A DNA stretch of 64,000 nucleotides from Sinonovacula constricta (GCA_007844125.1 CM017556.1:18755517-18819516), one strand, 5' to 3'; shown: positions 43,541 to 57,382, numbered from the stretch's first letter. Program-made: numbers and translations. The notes: generated by a model from the letters alone, not told the origin.

Positions 43541-46424
43541 ATGTGGATACTCATGATCTCCAGAACAAATATATACGGCCTGTAAAATCGATTTAAGACT
43601 GCAGCAGCAGCCAGAATTGTAATACCGACCATCTCAAATAAGTCAACGAAGGATACAAAAGATATACACAATTGATTGTTGCCGACATAAAACTTGCCCC
43701 ACTTCAGTTCACTTTTATATTTAGACCATTTCCATATGTACTGGTAAGCATATTAATTTTTAATGTCTGTTTTCTTTTGGCAGAGCTGAGCCTGATAGAT
43801 TTATGTTATTGCGAAGACAATAACGTTTCTTTTTTAAGTTTTCTGTTACACGTTTACATCGTTCCGTAACATATAATGTCTATAGCCAAGCAGATTAAAT
43901 GATTTTATAATATTTAAGGAAGATCTATCGTTGTTATAGAACTTATCCCATTAAATTTGCATAATCATAATTCACCAGTAGATAATGAGCTCAAATTTGT
44001 CTAAATATGATTAATATTCACCTAGACAAGCGAACGCATCACAAGGTACTATTTTAACAAGATTAACGATACTGCGTTGTTTTCGTAACAATTATGCATG
44101 TATTATGCAAGCAACAACGTCATGCACATACTATTTACATGTATTAAATGCTGTAATCAAAGATCATTCTCGTCCATTTTTGTTTGACTGCCCAACACGC
44201 CCTTCTCCATATCAATGTTTTCCGTAAACGACCATATTCTTTATTATAGGAGTTGTTTAAATGAAATTAAATTCATTTGTAAATTAAGGTATACATGTAT
44301 TCATTTCAATACTTCTACATGTAGGTGTGTATTACATATCTCATTGTCGTGTTTATGTTTCCTTTCCTATAATGTCATTTACCGTTATTTTTTCAATATG
44401 CTATCTTTTGAAACCGTTGATGTAGACCTTTTCAAAAATTAAAAGTTTGAATACAGAAATATAAGGTCATACGTGTATAACAACATATAATAAAAATTCA
44501 AATATCAACAGTAACATTAAAGTAAAATGAAACCCATTAAAACCTCCATGACACAAGACGTTATAAAAATAGATTAAAAAAAAATGCACAAAGCGAGATC
44601 AGTAGAAGTATCGACTTGGTTCCTTAAACCGCCGACAAGAGCTCGTACATCTCGTTCCATTTAATTAGGCGTTGCAATCAATGCAAATATGGTGATCTAC
44701 AGATATTTATTTTTGCATGCACAAATACGTATTCAGTACAGTACAGTACAGTTCAATGTAAGTACAGTAAAGTACAGAACAACACATATTTTAGACATAC
44801 ATAGTTTGGATCATGGAACTGTAGACTGTTTACAGCTTTTAGAATGCATGTTAGTGTATATATGAAAACATTAACTTTTCTAAAATTCAAAAATGCTTTG
44901 CTTGTCTATTCTTAAAAAATCAAACGCCAAGAAAACAACAACAGCAACAACAACAGTATCTCCTACACAAACATCTAATACGGAGACCGTCGCCCTCGTG
45001 CTTAGTGATTAAGGATGATTTGCATTCGTAATTGACCATATTTACTAACAATAACATGAAAGGCTCTGTAAAGAGCCGACAACATTGAACCCAATTGATC
45101 CAATCGTTTCACAGCAGATAAAGTTTATTTGCTGTTCTCAAACGATAACAGTTAAAATGAAGTTCTAAAGCTTTTCGCGAAAAAGCTTTTACCACGTCAG
45201 TCTATGCGAAATAACTACAGTCATAACACAACAAAAACAACGATCTTGATTCAATTTTGCAATTAACATATTCCTGTTTAATAAATACTACACAGTTATA
45301 GGTAGGTTGTATTTTAAGATTTATCAGCAATGTTTTGTTATTTTACAAGGTTTCTACTTCAATATACAAGCAACCGTGCTGCCGACGAAACTGATTTTTT
45401 TCTTCTAAAATTTGGTTTACGTTTAAATTATTGAAATAAAATCTCCACAATGGCACACGCATTTCTGTGTTATGCGAGTCTGTTATGCATCATATGCAAT
45501 ATTAAATTGCCAATAGCTAGGAACCCTTGCCATAATTGAATTTCCATTTTTATCGGTTTGCAATTACCGACATTTGACATTAACTATAATTCAAATAGTT
45601 TTTAGACAATCTCCGAAAATCAGTTTGCAAAAATTGGAAAAATAGAACTTGTCTGTAAGTTTCCACATACAGCCTCCACCACAGTGTCTGAATGACGTGT
45701 CTCACACAGTGATGTATCCGAGCAAAGTTCATTAGAAGTAATTTTCTCAGTCGATACATACGTCTTTGTAGCATTTTCACACGTTTTTTTTTGTTGCCTT
45801 AAATGATGAAAAGGCATTTTAATGCGATACATAGTTAGTCGTTATTTTCATAATACTTGCTAATAATAATGTTCCTTGCTTATTACATGCATGTACGTTT
45901 AAGATGCGCAGTCGCCATTTCTTTAAAAAAACATGACTGACGATCCTGACCCTTTTCTTGATCTTACGGTATACTTAATCAAGTGTGAAGCTAGATCGGC
46001 AGCTTTTAGTTAGACGCACATTTGCCTACATAAGCACGGTTTGTAAAAGTTAGAAAACAAGGACGAGTGAGTGTGCTCATTTCTTATAGTATAATGAACC
46101 TTAAAAATAAGAGTAAAGTAAAATGGCAATTAGCTTAACTGTCTAAAGTGTTCATCCACAAAATTCGAACGGTTATTTTCTGAATGCCTTGACGTCAAGT
46201 GTATTTAACCTATTTTTGTTTGTTTAAATTATACTGGACTACATGTACTATGTAGATTTATACACCATATTCTTTTAAGATGTATCCTCATTGTTCATTC
46301 AGTGTGTCTGTCTGTGCGTATGTGTGCTCGTGCGTGTGCGTATGTGTGCATTTGTTCGTGCTTGTGTGTGTTTGTTTGTATGTGAGTGTGTGTTTTATTG
46401 AGTCATTATAAGTATTTCCAATAT

Positions 46425-46441
46425 ATATATATATATATATA
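46425..46441. repeat. (TA)n and preceding GT-rich repeat
   Basis: GTGTGTxx repeats at 46300-46395 and perfect (TA)n at 46425-46441. Confidence 0.9.
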
Positions 46442-47689
46442 CATAAAAGTATGAATAAACTTTAAATGAACTTCACCAGTTATAGAACCGGCTCTTTAGA
46501 ATCCATTAAACGTAAAACAGGAATCAATAATTCACACACTAGATATTTTAAACCATCGAAATAACTATTAATGCATTGGCAATCAAGGTTAACGAATAAC
46601 TTATAACCCTAAGCTGTAGCTTGTGTTGTCTTAATGTCAATTTGTAAAATTATATACGTGTATTTCAATAATTTGTTACCATACCAACTCGCTATTGTAT
46701 ACACATTAGGTAAATTTCTCAATAAACCACTCCGTACACACACTATTCCTAGTGACTAGACATATATGAACAGGACTATATAATTAAATAGTGATTATCA
46801 TATACTATTCACTAAACCTGGTTCTGTTGACATAATCACGACATGGTAAAAACTGAAAAAAACATTGGGTTGTCAAAAGGGTAGAGCAGGTTCTTTGCAT
46901 AAGGTTTATTAAGCTTTTATGGGGATATTAATGTAGTCATGTTAGTATGGGAACTTAAATGTAAATGAAATACTTTGTACATTTGATCTTTCTAAAACTC
47001 TTTTGTTTAAGTGTCATGTATTTTTATGTTTAATGTTCTGTTAAGCATTGAATATATTAACCACAAATTCTCTTAAAATATTTTATAATATTTCCTTTAT
47101 GTACTATTTAGTGCAATGACATTTATACGTGTAAATGTCTCGAACCAGTAATCTTAACTACTCCAAAGTAAGCTCATGTCTATTCCCAGAATAAAGTTCA
47201 AAATGTCATATGCAGCTTAACGCGTATAATCATTTATATTTATGTATTGTAAGGTATAATGACATATTATATATGATAAAATGATATGATTTCGGCTTTT
47301 CATGGTTGGAAACGAAAACCCGACTTGTCTTTTATACCAGTCATTCATAGTTGTTCAAGCATTTACGATTTAGGTTGTCTCTAAATGCATTGTAGAGAAA
47401 ATGCTTTCGAGATGGACAAAAGGGCACTGTTATACCACCCACAGTAATTGTGCAAAGTACATGTAATTGTGCAAAGTAATACACTCGTGTACAACTTCAG
47501 ACTTAACATAAAGAAGAGTTACAAAGCTTTCTTAAAGATGCAAGTGCATGTTATTTCCTAGAAGTACTTTTAAATCATTTCCATATTGTTAACATTCACA
47601 AAACATAGTATATATATATATGCAGATACTTGAGTGTTTCAAATTAATGGTTCCGGAAAATTTCCTTTTGACACCACCCTAGTTCTCTC

Positions 47690-47970
47690 GTTTAAACACA
47701 GAAGCACTTCGTGGAATCACTTGAAACGTTGGCGTCAGGAAACTTAAAATATGTTTCCCTATAATTTTCCTTGCTGAATAATTATCTCATGAAGATGAGC
47801 AATGAAGGGAAGCCAAGATCGTTGGGAGAAAAAATAAGCAAAAGAGAAATGCAATACTTAATTCGTCACGAAATGAAATTAAAAGCAGGAATTCTGATTT
47901 TGTTCAACCTTGAAGATGGCCTCATTAAAATCAATAAGCCATAAAGATTTGTAATATAATTATTCAACAG
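47690..47970 (+). repeat. Duplication block C, unit 2 copy
   Basis: CACTTCGTGGAATCACTTGA at 47705, GGGAAGCCAAGATCG and GAAATGCAATACTT match block C at 38920-39200. No shared open frame. Confidence 0.8.
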
Positions 47971-48167
47971 AGGTTGTGTCTGACGAATCTAGTTCTCTAA
48001 AAATGGTCTTAGATGAGGATGAAAAATATAAGACTTAACCCAAACGCTTTTACCGACAAATATACAACTTCTTCATTTATTTAAAAATAATATTTGCATG
48101 AGTGAAACAGGTCTGGAATGAGTCATTGCTGTCCATATTGAACTTTAATTGGGTTCGAAATGCAGAC

Positions 48168-49195
48168 AGCATTCTAACCATTTACAACCAGGCCAGAGGA
48201 GTATGCTAATCATTTACAACCAGGCCCGAAGAGTTTTCTAACCATTTACAACCAGACCCGAAGAGCATTCTAACCATTTACAACCGGGCTCGAACAGCAT
48301 TATAACCATTTACAACCAGGCCCGAAGAGCATTCTAACCATTTACAACCAGGCCCGAAGAGCATTCTAATCATTTACAACCAGACCCGAAGAACATTCTA
48401 ACCATTTACAACCAGGCCCGAAGAGCATTCTAATCATTTACAACCAGACCCGAAGAACATTCTTACCATTTACAACTAGACCCGAAGAACATTCTTACCA
48501 TTCACAACCAGGCCCGAACAGCATTCTAACCATTTACAACCAGGCCCAAAGAACATTCTTACCATTCACAACCAGGCCCAAGGAGCATTCTGACCAATCA
48601 CAACCAGGCCCAAGGAGCATTCTAACTATTTACAACCAGGTCCGAAGAACATTCTGACCATTTACAACCAGGCCCGAAGAGCATTCTGACCATTCACAAC
48701 CAGGCCCAAGGAGCATTCTAACCATTTACAACCAGGTCCGAAGAACATTCTGACCATTCACAACCAGGTCCGAAGAACATTCTAACCATTTACAACCAGG
48801 TCCGAAGAACATTCTGACCATTTATAACCAGGCCCGAAGAGCATTCTGACCATTCACAACCAGGCCCGAAGAGCATTCTAACCATTTACAACTAGGACCG
48901 AAGAGCATTATAACCATTTACAACAAGGCCTGAAGTGCATTCTAACCATTTACAACCAGCCCCGAACAGCATTCTAACCATTTACAACAAAGCCTGAAGA
49001 GCATTATAACCATTTACAACCAGGTTGAATAACATTATAGCCATTTACAACCAGACCGGAAGTGCATTCTAACCATTTACAACCAGACCTGAAGAGCATT
49101 CTAACCATTTACTACCAGACCCGGAGAACATTCTAACCATTTACAACCAGACCCGAAGAGCATTCTAAACATTTACAATCAGGCTTGAAGCACTT
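48168..49195 (+). repeat. 32-bp minisatellite, about 32 copies
   Basis: The unit contains ACCATTTACAACCAGGCCCG followed by AAGAGCATTCTA. Copies vary by several point changes (ACCAGACCC, ACCAGGTCC, ACAAGGCCT). There are no unique spacers between units. Confidence 0.98.
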
Positions 49196-49451
49196 TCAAG
49201 ACCTGAATGTGTGCACCATTCTCTTACCTGAAATATAATGCAGATAAAGAGATTCATTAAGTGTTTTATGTTTATTGCACACTTGATGTTTAAATAAATA
49301 AAATTGGTTTGAAAACTGAAATTAACTGGGAAAATTTAGCTATAACTTTAGAACTGATTTCTGTGGTTTGTTCACAAGGACAAGAAAGCGAATGCAAACA
49401 CTTACACTGCTTATTTTAAATATATTGAACAACCATATGTACTTTAAACTG

Positions 49452-49765
49452 TTTCTTTATTGGGTTAATCGTCCCACCAACAGTATTTCAGTTATCTGGA
49501 GACGGTGTCCACTTGAAGCAGATATAGTGCTGCCTTTACGGTGTATAGCATGCCGTGAACACCTGGCATAATACCACACCCAGTCACATTATCCTGACAC
49601 CGGGCCTACCAGTCGTGGAACTACCCTTATATTTGCTTGAGCGTTAGCAAGGGAGCTATACCACTACCACTTTTAACGACTTTGGTATGTCGCTGCCCGG
49701 GATCGAACCCAGCGCCTCCCGTACCTGGAGCCGACGCTCTACCGATTGCGCTACCAAGTCCGGCA
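49452..49765 (-). mobile_element. S1 SINE, intact copy with 12-bp target duplication
   Basis: It is flanked by TACTTTAAACTG at 49440-49451 and 49766-49777. The minus-strand left end is a good tRNA-like head: AGCGCAATCGGTAGAGCGTC (A box) and GGGTTCGATCCC (B box). The body is shared with the copies at 28765 and 2245. Length 314 bp. Confidence 0.93.
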
Positions 49766-50639
49766 TACTTTAAACTGATATTATTTGATTGTACAATGGT
49801 AACATAATGCATCTTCATCCCATGTATCCCTGACTTCACCTTGAGTCAGGTGGACTACAAGCGTTTGCCTTGAACAGAGATTATTGTAATGAACCGACAG
49901 TGTAACAAATTGTTACAAGCATTTCGACAGCTACCGATATTCTTTTACTTTTGATAAGGTTGAAACTTTGAAAATGATACACATGCATACACATCATTAC
50001 CATTAAACAAGTTGAAAAAGTCTTTTGATCAATCCATCGGTTTGTAAACACATTTCCATCGTTATTTAGGGATGGGCAGGTCTTTTCCCCACTTCTTTCT
50101 TCACGCGAAAATTGATTAAATGCAAAATGCCCACAAACAACTTAAAAATGAGTTTTTTAAAGACAAACTAAATGTCTTTAAAGCGTCTCGAGAAAACAAC
50201 GTGCGCTGTTAACACAATCTGTACGTATCTTTTGAATATGGTTGATTTCATAGCAATTTAAAAATTAGCAAATACACCAAGAGATTGGGTTGTTTTCTTA
50301 AAATAGTGTATAACTTTATACATAGCAAACAGCCGCAGCTTTGATCATGTACTAAAACAATAACCGACACAATTAGATTCCTCATAAAGTGCAAGCAAAA
50401 ATAAAAATGCGACACATGAACAATGTAGTCATACAAGAAACAAAAAGGGGACAGAATTATACAATTTTCTATCATAACATTAACAATATTAAAGGTTTTG
50501 ATGTGTATTTGATAGGCAGTGTCTTTAACATTGTTATGTATAACACGTCATAATAACCCCAAATTCCAACCTTTTCGGCAATGTATTCTAAAGAAGACAG
50601 ATCAAAATAGACGCAAACTATCCATTCGGATCATCGGAC

Positions 50640-50935
50640 TTATTCCCGCTTCATGCAAACTTGTCTTAATATCCATGCAACCTTTGAGGAATTGACATCT
50701 GTATTATGCTATATGATGCATAGCACTAATCACCGCTCATTTAGCATTGCGCAAACTGCTTCAATAAAATTTGGTGCATCTGCACAATGTCTAAACAATG
50801 CACTTTTGGCCATGGCCTCGCGTATACAGAGAAATCCAGAGAGACCCACAAATTCCACGGAGCACATTATTACGTTTATTTTAAGAAACAAGCAGGATTT
50901 AGATTGATGCTATGAAGATAAGATGTACATTCTAT
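50640..50935 (+). repeat. Duplication block E, unit 2 copy
   Basis: Shares ACTGCTTCAAxxxAATT, TGCACAATGTxxAAACxATGC, GACCCACxAAT, TTTATTTxAAGA and TTAGATTGATGCTA with 61970-62230. Confidence 0.75.
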
Positions 50936-52194
50936 ATTGCAATATATAAAAACAAAAAAGGTTTCTCCATCTTACAGACGTCTGTGATTGCAAACAACTG
51001 CCCCTTTATTGTTCGAAATGAGGGGTTTTGATTTTTTCCTTGGTTAACTATTTTCCCATATTTGAACATTTTCATGATTTTTAATATATACTGTGTAGTG
51101 AAACCTTTGGTGGGATTACTTTACACACATGTCAGATTGAAGTTTTGTTTGTTTGTTAATTAACCATATATCCCGCGGGGATTCGTATACAATTACGTTA
51201 ATTGACTTTAAACGTGCTCAGCTCTTAATCGTATGAAGTAAATAACAATATGAGATGTGGATGATCTAGATCTGGACTCTGGCAACCCTTTACGCCGACA
51301 ATTCTTAAACCGGTGGCTTGTACCTGTAGTTCTAGCGACTTCCTTCAAAGCAGTTAAGCTACACCTAAGAACAATACGTACGCTGCATCATCGCCACTTA
51401 CTTTATTCTATATAATGTGCGCTTGTCCTAATCTGAAAAAAGAAAATTGCTAATGGCAAAGAAACACATTACTGTTAGCTAGTAAGTTACAGGTCAGGGC
51501 CCCTTGCTTAATCAAAGGGCCATTAATGTGGAATATTCATTTTCTTCAATCCGTAAACTTTTCATACTAACACATACTAAATAATGTCAGAGATCATGAT
51601 ACCTTTTACGTTTTACAGAACAAACACAATATATAATTTAATCACTATTTGCACACTTTTCATATCTATAAAACTGTACATAATCTTTTCTCGTAAACTG
51701 GTTTGGTCCGAATGATCTATGATCTTCAATCGGCATAGACATACAGTTAATTATATCTATGTCTGACTTACAGATGTGTATTTATTTAACGTGTTAAAAG
51801 CAAATGAAGATTTCGTAATTATTTTTTTACTGACAACTTAAAACAACAAAGATAACGAGAACGTAGCACTTTTGTTTCAACAATTTTTATGCAAAATAAA
51901 TATTTCTTACGCTAGTACCAAAGAGTAAAAAATGTTTTGCGATAGACAAAAAAATAATTCATTGCCGAAATCGTTAGAAAGGCACTTTGGGTCGTTCTGG
52001 AAAGAGAACAGCTTTATTGATATACGTAACCCGCGGATAATCACAAAACGGTCGCGGGCTATGCACGTGCTTATCAGCTGTCTAGTATAGCAAGTCTATA
52101 AAAAGAGTGATCGAGATAGGATTATTTTTGTTTTTGAAATATATCGCAGCGACTAACGATGATCATTATAGCTATCATGATCATTATATTCTAG

Positions 52195-52400
52195 CTGTTT
52201 TGGTTGGGGAAAAGCCCAGACAAAAGAAAATCTGGGTAGAACCACCGGCACACCGCATGTCAACTGGAAGACCTTCCCACATTCGAGTCCTTGGCCACGA
52301 ACGGGACTCGAGGCCACGCAATGGGAGGCTAAGCAGTCAGAGGAATAGCAAATATGCGACTCCACCGGCGCCCCGGGTTTAAATTGTCCGACAACAATGT
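52195..52400 (-). mobile_element. S2 SINE copy with tRNA-like head
   Basis: Minus-strand reading gives a head with CGCCGGTGGAGTCGCA and TCGAGTCCCGTTCGTGG. The S2 body follows: AAGGTCTTCCAGTTGACATG, CGGTGTGCCGGTGGTTCTAC and a TGTCTGGGCTTTTCC tail. ORFs on both strands here are SINE artefacts. Confidence 0.78.
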
Positions 52401-52659
52401 CGCTAGGGATCAAACATAGCAAAAATGTATACGGTTATTTTCCATTGTTCATTCTAAGGCTATAACGGGTGCTTCAGGGCTAGTTTCCCGTTTTAGATGA
52501 GTGTTGTTTTTGCGTTGGTACGCGTCATAGTGTACCAATAAAGGCAGCATCTGTCTACTTCATTGGGGTACATTCCCCTTATATCTATTGGTTAAAAGTT
52601 GTTAGTCGAAGTTACGGCGAACTATTAAATTACCAAACCTTACAAACTCAGCATTTTCT

Positions 52660-52950
52660 ACTTACGTGAAATACACTGCAACATTGCCTGCAGAATAAAA
52701 TATGAGCGTACATTGCGACTGGAAACGCAATTTTCCAGCTGCACTCTCAGACATTAACCTATGACGATTTTGGTTTGATCAAATATTCTCTGTAGCATAA
52801 GACATGCGATGCTCATATTTAAGAGAGACATTTCCAATTTGCGTTTGCAGAATTGATAAAGCGCATATGTCAAATCTGTACAGACCAATGCAACAGGTGC
52901 GGTTCGAGAAATAATCGTTCGTACGACCTACATTAGTACATCAGTATGTC
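52660..52950 (+). repeat. Duplication block D, unit 2 copy
   Basis: The same landmarks as at 41200-41470, with GTCAAATCTGTACAGACCA at 52869. The 3' half is better conserved than the 5' half. Confidence 0.82.
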
Positions 52951-54239
52951 ATTAATGGTGTTATATACTCATTTGCATACAGAGACATATTATTCCCTTA
53001 TCAGATGGAAATCTCTTGTTAGCTCCAAAACGTACACGTTAAACAGTCGTGTTATTGGTCGGTACATGCACACGTACATATATGACCATATGTATTAGTC
53101 ATTTAAAAGAGATCTTACCCTTATCATGTCACATAATGTTTGGGAGCGAAAACAAGAAATGTAGATCGTCGCAGATGGATGATCTAGATGTATATTGTTT
53201 TAACTGGACCAGTGTTTTCTTTCAAGTATATGCAACCTGTGCACTTTTCCCGGAGACAAAATATTTTTAGAACAAGACACTGCAAACATAGTTATAAACC
53301 ATATAACTCTATCTGTATTATCATTTTTACAGTGTTTTTCTTGCGACACTTGAAATTATTCATGATGTCTTATTTTATTTTGCTGATTTTTAATGGTTTT
53401 ATGTGTTTTTTTTATAATTTGTCACGTTGTTGTCTTATACTTATTTTCTTGTTTGAAATTTTCTTAGATAATCTGTGCATATAAGCTAAACTTTAAGGAT
53501 ATCTTAAACCATTTAACCTTTGTTGGTCTAGCAATCACTTGTTTTGGAACCCTAATAGACAGACAAAAGAAAACAGCGGGCCAGATCAAAGAAGATATGC
53601 GAATGGTGAATATGTGCACGAGATTAGTAATAACTAAGAAAATCTATTTTGCAATTTCTGGCAGAAGTATGAGCAAAGCATCAATTATCTCTTGCAACAT
53701 TTGTCATGATTATAAAACTGTCTCTAGAGCACACAGACAATAGGAAAATCACTAGACGTGATCGCTTCAGCTATGGCTAATGCAGATCATTTGAGGTTTG
53801 TTATTGACATTTACATTGTTAAAACGTTTACGTGGAATAGCCTTGTTCGAAACTGAGGTTTTATATGTTTGATAAGACTTTCAACTAGTAAGAAAATGAA
53901 AGCTTGGTGTATGGTATTGGCAAAAAAATGCAAATTAAAGTATTGTTTACCTATGACTTAAATACAAAACCAATGACATAAAAATAATTTGAAAATTTAC
54001 GGATGAATAAAAAAGTGTTAAAATATATCATTCCTGTCGGCACCATAAAGTATAGAAAATAAATCGAAAATTTATAACTATTATAATTTTTCAAGCATCA
54101 TTGAATCACTTTAACTATCACCATCATCATCAATAGACGTGTACGAAATATCGTCTCGTGCCCTCTCATTTCATTTAGCGTTATGATAGGGGTGTACTCA
54201 CCAGACGTAGCTAAAGGAGCATCCAAACCATGCAAAACT

Positions 54240-54390
54240 ACACCCCTGATTAAGCCTTTATCATTTAATCGTCATGGACCCATCGTCTGTCAGATATGAG
54301 GATGACGTTCCTGACTATGGTGTCCATTTATCTCTCCGACGTTGCCGGATAAAACAGCCGGACAGCTGCTTTCAGAAATGGGTAATGGGC
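54240..54390 (+). repeat. Duplication block G, unit 2 copy
   Basis: Matches block G of unit 1, offset 10,861 bp at the anchor. The 88-codon ORF that overlaps it is not conserved in the other copy. Confidence 0.85.
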
Positions 54391-56744
54391 CATGTGCCGT
54401 TTCGGTTATTTCTGAGCAGAGAAGGACGAACTTATAAGCCAACAAATGCACGAAAGATCCATACATACAGGTTGTTTGAGGCTAAAGTGAAAACTTGTCA
54501 TGATTTCTTTTATATCCTTTTATATTTTTATCCATTGTAAGGATGCGTTAGTTTAAGTATTATTGATGGAAACAGATGATGATTTGGTGTCGGCGTGAAA
54601 ACGTTTTCTCTTTCATTGGTCTTTAAAATCTTCAGATCGTCACTTTGTCAAGAACGAGAATCTTTGTGTTATAAAAAAATATTTTTGGAATATTTTATTG
54701 AAAGCTATTGATTTGGATACATTCCTTATCATGTATTTTTCACTTTATCGATGCATACGTTGGAAACTAGCTCTCTACAACCTATTTGTATTTTATATTG
54801 CAGAACTAATACTAACATAAGACTTGTTAAAGTTACCCGCTTCGTAAGGCTTGAAAGGTGCGTGTCCTTCGTTTTCGAGACAATAACACAAAGAACAATA
54901 CGCAATTTGCAGAAGTGGTGCATGATAGATATAAGCCATAACGATAACAAGACGAACAGCAATTACCAACATAGCTACCATCCACATATTGCTTACAGAT
55001 TTGGCATATTGACAAACATCATTAAGCGAAAAGTATTCTCTGTAACAAATATTTTATATTATTATCCCTTGTCTAGGTTTCTTTGCATCTTACCCATTTT
55101 GCGACATTAACTACGACATTAACCGTAACTATAAATATATAAATACCTTTTAAGCGATTACGACTAACAGTTTTACGTTAAATATTCAGAACACCGATAA
55201 CAGTTTTACAGCATTTTGACGCAGTAACACTGTTTGCATTAAAATTTATGGTTAATTAACTAAGACAATTACTGCTAAAATATTGTAAAGAACAGCTATT
55301 AGGAAAACTAGATTGTGTACTATAATCAACTTCAGTTAGCTGTTTACTGCAGTCATCCGTCATATAAATTTTCCATTTATATATAATGTACGTTATTAAC
55401 AAAAGCAATATTGCACGTTAAAACTTGAACTTGCTTTATTAAACTCAAGTTGTACAGTGACAATACCTGAGTATACCTAGCAAACAAGTACAATATAACA
55501 TAATACACATAGCACGATACATAAATATAACGTTAGATGACAATGTTTGGTAAACAAACATGGTTAAAAAAATAGAAAACACACTGCAGAAATCAATAGT
55601 CATGCCTTTTCAAATCATTGGACAACGAAGTCATGCACCAAGAAAATGATGTAAAACGTAAACAGTAGTTTTGATCAATTCTGTCGTGTTTATCGATGAC
55701 TGGTGAAGTGCATTAGTATTTGACACTGTAAACTAACAATAGATTAGATGGAGCTGTAAACTGCGGACGGATATCAGATTCATTGATTCGATCATTGGGA
55801 TCTTGAAACAGACACGGTTATTGTGCTAATCTCACCGGACATTGTAGTAATTTTATTATAAGTAATTTTCTAAACTTTACTTCACAAGGATTTTAGAATA
55901 ACAGAATTATGTTGTTCCTCAATGACCAGAGAGATAAAACCAAACTTACTTCCAGATCCTATTCTTTGTAGTATTTTGGAACGGTATCTACTTTGTTGTT
56001 CGAAGGTGAGGTCTTACAATGCTTCAGGATAGATTTTATAAAAGTCCTTTAAACACCAGTTATATATACTTATAGAAAAAAGTGAACATATAAACACAAG
56101 TGAACTAACGTCAAATCGATAATCAGAAACAAGATTGCATATATGCACTAACAGGTTGACCAACACGCACATGAGAACACTTTGGCAGGCGGATAAATAG
56201 ACGAAAGAAAAGACAATAGAATGCATCTTCAGTTGATTCCTAAATGAAAAATTAAGAGACAAACTGATATTAATGACAAGAACATCAATTATATTTTCCG
56301 AACTTCTCTTTACGCTGAAATTATTTAAATTAAATTTTCAATAAATCTAATATCTGTTAAACGAATCTTCTATGCAAACCATAAAACACATATTGTATCG
56401 CGCATTAAAACGACAAGTTGTTACATTGACTTGCAGCTATGCAGACAGGGTTAGCAATTACCGACATTTGACATTTAATAGTATTCAAAGCATGTGTCTG
56501 GAACCCAGCGACAAAATAAGAAATAACATAACCTGCTGTCTTTGACGCTGTATCCAACCTGCAATACAGCGACTAATCCTACACAATGACGTACTAGAGA
56601 AACGATCATTAAAAATACATTTCTCACTTGATATGAACAGTTATTATATAACAGTTCTCGGGTTGTCTTAAATGTTTATTGCTAAAGTCATACTGAGAAG
56701 TATGACTGTAAGGATCAATAAGTTTAATATTTATGACAAAAAAT

Positions 56745-57090
56745 ATATATCAAGGTTCTGTGAGCATTGCAACCTATACCAAGCCCTGAAAAAAACACAG
56801 GACAAAGGTATTCACTTGCAAGCTAAATGTAAAAGTAAGAACAAATCTGTGATGAGTAAATTAACAAACAGAGCAAAGCCCAATAGTAACCGCTTTGGAA
56901 CGGTCAGTTGGCAAAAAGGACAGACTGTGTGCTAAAATCGGTTTTAGGGAATATTATAGACTTCCTGACGGGTTTCTCAAATGCAAGCAACGAAAAAAAC
57001 AACACGACCTATTTAAAAATGTCCAAGCGCTGACGTTTTGTTTGATAAGCAATGACGATAGTAGTAACGTCATTTAAAAATAATGCCCAT
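56745..57090 (+). repeat. Repeat H, copy 1
   Basis: TGAGCATTGCAACxTATA, AAGGTATTCAC, AAATGTAAAAGTxAGAACA, TGGAACGGTCAGT, CTTCCTGAxGGGTTTCTC and GTCCAAGCGCTGACGTTTT match copies 2 and 3. The CRE is decayed (TAACGTCA). Confidence 0.85.
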
Positions 57091-57344
57091 ATAGAATTAA
57101 AACGAGAGAGGAGGAAGTATTATTTCTATTAGAAGAACAACACAAAATTGTCAATTGTAAGTGTTTCATTTTTTTGACATAAGAAACTGAAAATGACCGG
57201 AGAAGTGTAAATGGTTGTAGATGGAATTTAGCAAAATGCATCGACATTACCATTCACAAAACAACAACAACAACAACAACAAAATGCACACACACCGAAT
57301 ACACACAACGCGCCAATATACAAATTTATTAATAAATAAATGAA

Positions 57345-57350
57345 TAAATA

Positions 57351-57382
<32 letters not shown>
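57345..57382. repeat. (AAT)n microsatellite
   Basis: AATAAATAAATG variants and then perfect AAT triplets. Confidence 0.95.

Larger units (their letters stand above)
34412..45420 (+). repeat. Ancient tandem segmental duplication, unit 1
   Basis: Ordered similarity blocks, seen by eye, are shared with units 2 and 3: A (34412-34790), B (35760-36010), C (38920-39200), D (41200-41470) and G (43380-43540). Anchors are TTGCAATTGCCGACATT at 34561 (A) and CATCGTCTGTCAGATATGAG at 43420 (G). No coding frame is shared between the copies. Insertions specific to this unit include the 81-bp triplicate, the 40-bp array and R1 copy 2. Confidence 0.65.
45421..56300 (+). repeat. Ancient tandem segmental duplication, unit 2
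   Basis: The blocks recur in the same order: A (45421-45800, anchor TTGCAATTACCGACATT at 45558), B (about 45900), C (47700-48000), E (50640-50935), D (52660-52950) and G (54240-54390, anchor at 54281). Distances to unit 1 are about 10.9-11.5 kb for A, D and G, and 8.8 kb for C. The difference at C fits unit-specific insertions and deletions. Confidence 0.65.
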
